Source of the DNA: Chloroflexota bacterium
GTDB taxonomy: Bacteria; Chloroflexota; Limnocylindria; Limnocylindrales; CSP1-4
Reading direction: 5' to 3'
NCBI GenBank assembly: GCA_005881055.1
Contig: VBHW01000082.1
Location: forward strand, 4,040-13,623
Length of the DNA stretch: 9,584 nt
Below are positions 7,083-9,584 of the stretch, one piece after another. The translations under genes were made by a program, and so were the position numbers. The notes below the pieces were generated by a model. The model ran no database searches. It saw nothing but the letters and a program-made list of their open reading frames with translations, and was not told the DNA's origin. The stretch's first letter is position 1. Each line of letters starts with the position of its first letter.

Positions 7083-9584
7083 CCGGCGGCGGCGCCGGTC
7101 ACGTCGGTCGGCGTCACGGCCATCGGCCGCCGTTCGAGGAGGGGCTCGATCGCCGCGAGGATGGCGCGCACGCGATGCTCGAACGTGTGGCGCTCGAGGA
7201 CTGCCCGGCGGCCGCGCTCGGCGAGCGCCCGCCGCTCCCGCGGGTCCGCCAGGTACCGCTCGATCTTGGCGAGCAGCTCCTGCCGATCCTCGTACGTGAC
7301 GACGCCGCCGTCGAACTCCTCGTCGATCCCCGGGACGTGGTCGGAGACGACGAACGCGCCGCTCGCCAGCGCGTCGTAAACCCGGTTCGAGATGAATCCG
7401 TCGTCGCGCATGTCCTGCCAATGGTCGTTGAGGACGATCTCGGCGCTCGAGTAGTAGTGCCGGACGTCCTCGTTCGGGATCCATTCGCCCTTGAGGAACT
7501 TCGGGTCGAGGAGGTCGGGCGTCCAGTTCTGGCCGTACACGGCGAGGTCCCAGGGCGTGCCGGCCAGGAAGTCGAGGACGGGGCGGTGGACCTTCCGCGA
7601 GTTCCCGACGAACAGGAGCTGGTGCGACGGCCCCGTCGGGTCGGGGTAGAAACGCTCCGGGTCGCTCGCCTGGTGGAGCGGCATGAGCGGGACGCCGACA
7701 CGCGCCTGGAGCCGGGCGAGGAATACGTCCGAGGCCACGAACACGCGGTCGTACCGGTCGCACAGGTCCGCCGTGACGCGATCAGGGTGACTGATGATCC
7801 AGAGGAGGCTCGCCTGGTCTGGCCGCACGGTGGGCGCCCGCACGCCGAAGACGTGGAGCGCCACGTCTGCCCGCACGGCGACGGGATCCTCGGCCTCCGC
7901 GTGAACGAGCACGGCCGCCGGCCATCCGGCGCGTTCGAACTGGCGCTGGACGGCGCGCCCGAACGCCGTGTCGCCCCAACCCTGGGCCTGCTCCCAGTCC
8001 CGCGGCCCGATGTGGATCGCCACGTGCGGACGATCTGCCCATTCGAGGAGGCGCTCGCGGAGCTCGGCGGCCCGATGCGAGTACGTGTGCCGCCCGAGCA
8101 CCTCCTTCCGGTACCGTCGCGCGAGCTCGCCGCGGCGGTCCGGGTCCGCGAGGAGCTCGCGCACCTGGGACTTGAGCGTGGAGGGGTCGTCCCACACGGG
8201 GAAGTCGGCGTCGAACAGCTCGCGGACGCCCTCGGCGTTGTCGCTCACCACGATCCGGCCGGCGGCCAGCGCATCGAAGACGCGTGCGTTCACGGCGCCG
8301 TACGGCCTGGTCGGCGAGGCCGTGTCGTCGATCACGATCGCCGCGGAGGCGTACGCGTCCGGCACCCGCTCGTACGGCAGCACGCCGCCGGCGACGCCGG
8401 TCATGCCGGGGACGTCCTCCCAGCCCCGCCCGAAGAGCCGCGTGCGGACACCATCCGACGCGAGGGCAGGCAGGGCCCTGGCGACTCCCCGCTCCTCGCC
8501 CCAGTTGCTCCCGACGAAGACGACGTCGGTCGACAGCGCCGGATCCTCGGCGGCGGGGCGGAAGCGTGCCTCGTTCGTCGCGAGCGGCATGAGGTGGGCC
8601 ACCTTGGCGCTGCGCTCGCGGATGACCCGCTGGACGGGGCCGCTGACGCCGAACACAAGGTCGTAGTCGTCGAACCACGGGTGGGACAGCCAGCGGTCTG
8701 CCCAGTTCCGGACCCAGGCGACCTTGACGACGTGCCGCGGCACTCGACGGACGTCGAAGAGGTCGAGCAGGGCGATCACCACGTCGACGGAGGGGTCGAG
8801 GTCGTACCAATGGTCCTTGTAGCGCTCGATGTAGGACACCCGCCAGCCCAATGCCCGGAGCGCGTCGCCGAGCTCGCGGGCCGTGTACGCGTCCCCGTAG
8901 GGGATGCCGTCGTCGTTCCGGGTCACGGTGATTGCGACGTGGATCGGCGATCCGGCCCAATCGCCGGTCCCGCGCACGCGGTCGCGGAGCACCTCCCGGA
9001 ATAGTCGACGTGCCCACCGCCGATCGAAGGCGTCCCACGGACCCGTCGAATCGATCGTCGGGTCGTCCGATGCCTCGGCCTGCCCGGCGTGCCACAGGAC
9101 GGCGTCGCCCGCGTACGCGACAGTCCGACCCTGCGCCCGGAGTCGGAGACACAGGTCGACGGCCCACGCCGCGTCGTCGACGAGGAGGTCGTCGACGGGA
9201 TCGAGATCGGCGCGGCGCACGAGGAGGCACGCGGAAGCCACGGCCGGCACGGTTCCGGTCGAGCGCGCTTCAGCGGCGCGAGGGTCCTCGCCGGCGCCGA
9301 CGTGGCGCGGCCGTGGCAGCCCGCCGGCAGCATCGAGCTCGATGCCGCGACTCTCCAGGGTCAGGTCGGGGGGCTCGGCCAGGGGCGCGGTCGGAGGCCC
9401 GGGCCGGCGCGGCAGGACGAGCCGCGCGCCAACGACCCCGGCGTCGCGCGACTCCATGACGTCGATCATCCGGGCAAGCCAGCCCGGTTCGAGCGGGACG
9501 GTGTCGGCATGAAGGATGCAGACGTACGGACCCTCGGCCATCCGGATCGCCGCGCGACGTGCTTCGTCCACGGTCTCGCCGATC
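7079..9584 (-). CDS. Multi-domain glycosyltransferase: GT2 (partial) plus two CgeB-like GT-B domains
   Basis: A large fused enzyme that enters from beyond the right edge; 830 residues are visible from an in-frame GTG at 9571. That GTG is not the start, because the frame is open to the edge and the GT-A fold is already under way. Residues 1-205 are the rest of a GT2 domain: GPYVCILHADTVPL (14-27) with HAD at the usual DxD site, VASACLLVRR (111-120), DDAAWAVDLCLRL (132-144) and LWHAGQA (159-165). Residues about 209-511 form a GT-B unit of the CgeB/Glyco_trans_1_2 kind: VAITVTRNDDGIPYGDAYT, DVVFVGSNWGEERG (349-362), YGAVNARVFDALAAGRIVVSD (424-444). Residues about 516-812 repeat that unit: LLFVGNSRKVHRP (652-664), SNRVYDALASGAFVVSD (728-744). 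The two units match in order and motif spacing, so they arose by duplication. Three catalytic domains in one chain suggest successive additions of sugars. Substrates are unknown. The stop overlaps the start of the WsaF-like gene. Confidence 0.92.
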   Translation of the reverse strand, partial: IGETVDEARRAAIRMAEGPYVCILHADTVPLEPGWLARMIDVMESRDAGVVGARLVLPRRPGPPTAPLAEPPDLTLESRGIELDAAGGLPRPRHVGAGEDPRAAEARSTGTVPAVASACLLVRRADLDPVDDLLVDDAAWAVDLCLRLRAQGRTVAYAGDAVLWHAGQAEASDDPTIDSTGPWDAFDRRWARRLFREVLRDRVRGTGDWAGSPIHVAITVTRNDDGIPYGDAYTARELGDALRALGWRVSYIERYKDHWYDLDPSVDVVIALLDLFDVRRVPRHVVKVAWVRNWADRWLSHPWFDDYDLVFGVSGPVQRVIRERSAKVAHLMPLATNEARFRPAAEDPALSTDVVFVGSNWGEERGVARALPALASDGVRTRLFGRGWEDVPGMTGVAGGVLPYERVPDAYASAAIVIDDTASPTRPYGAVNARVFDALAAGRIVVSDNAEGVRELFDADFPVWDDPSTLKSQVRELLADPDRRGELARRYRKEVLGRHTYSHRAAELRERLLEWADRPHVAIHIGPRDWEQAQGWGDTAFGRAVQRQFERAGWPAAVLVHAEAEDPVAVRADVALHVFGVRAPTVRPDQASLLWIISHPDRVTADLCDRYDRVFVASDVFLARLQARVGVPLMPLHQASDPERFYPDPTGPSHQLLFVGNSRKVHRPVLDFLAGTPWDLAVYGQNWTPDLLDPKFLKGEWIPNEDVRHYYSSAEIVLNDHWQDMRDDGFISNRVYDALASGAFVVSDHVPGIDEEFDGGVVTYEDRQELLAKIERYLADPRERRALAERGRRAVLERHTFEHRVRAILAAIEPLLERRPMAVTPTDVTGAAAG

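Noticed and set aside
6989..9004. A very long open frame on the + strand opposite the fused glycosyltransferase
   Set aside because: Its translation shows no recognisable fold and is rich in Arg, Val, Glu, Asp and Pro. The - strand frame here has clear glycosyltransferase motifs throughout, and long antisense frames are expected in GC-rich DNA.
1..9584. tRNA, rRNA, CRISPR array, insertion sequence, toxin-antitoxin or defence genes
   Set aside because: Nearly every base is covered by surface-glycan genes, and I saw no direct-repeat arrays, transposase motifs or RNA-gene signatures on either strand.

Overview
The window is high-GC bacterial DNA (roughly 70% GC by eye). It is packed with genes for building and exporting a cell-surface polysaccharide. 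The base composition, the tight gene packing with 4-base start/stop overlaps and the mix of ATG and GTG starts fit a high-GC Chloroflexota or Actinomycetota genome. I cannot fix the phylum from sequence alone. I see no tRNA, rRNA, CRISPR array, insertion sequence or phage gene.

Layout. Positions 1-5749 hold five genes on the + strand. First is a GT-B glycosyltransferase with a TPR-like N-terminal region, whose 5' end is probably cut by the window edge. It is followed by a second GT-B glycosyltransferase and a SAM-dependent methyltransferase, each overlapping the gene before it by 4 bases. After an 85-base gap come an ABC-2 permease and its ATPase of the Wzm/Wzt (TagG/TagH) type, also overlapping by 4 bases. 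Positions 5746-9584 hold two genes on the - strand. One is a very large fused glycosyltransferase (GT2 plus two CgeB-like GT-B domains) that enters from beyond the right edge. It overlaps by 4 bases a WsaF-like (rhamnan-type) glycosyltransferase. The two gene sets converge on a shared CTAG, where the stop codons of both strands interlock.

How the genes would work together (inference). The glycosyltransferases would build a glycan chain on a lipid carrier at the inner face of the membrane. The methyltransferase could modify or cap it, and the permease/ATPase pair would export the finished chain. The ATPase is short and lacks the C-terminal carbohydrate-binding domain found in some Wzt proteins.

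The most notable signals are two apparent lesions in glycosyltransferase genes. The first gene appears to lack, in frame, the segment joining its two Rossmann domains (around 859-867). The WsaF-like gene changes reading frame around 5970. Both need read-level confirmation before being called biology rather than assembly error. I do not see a wholly new system here; the triple-domain glycosyltransferase is the least ordinary protein.
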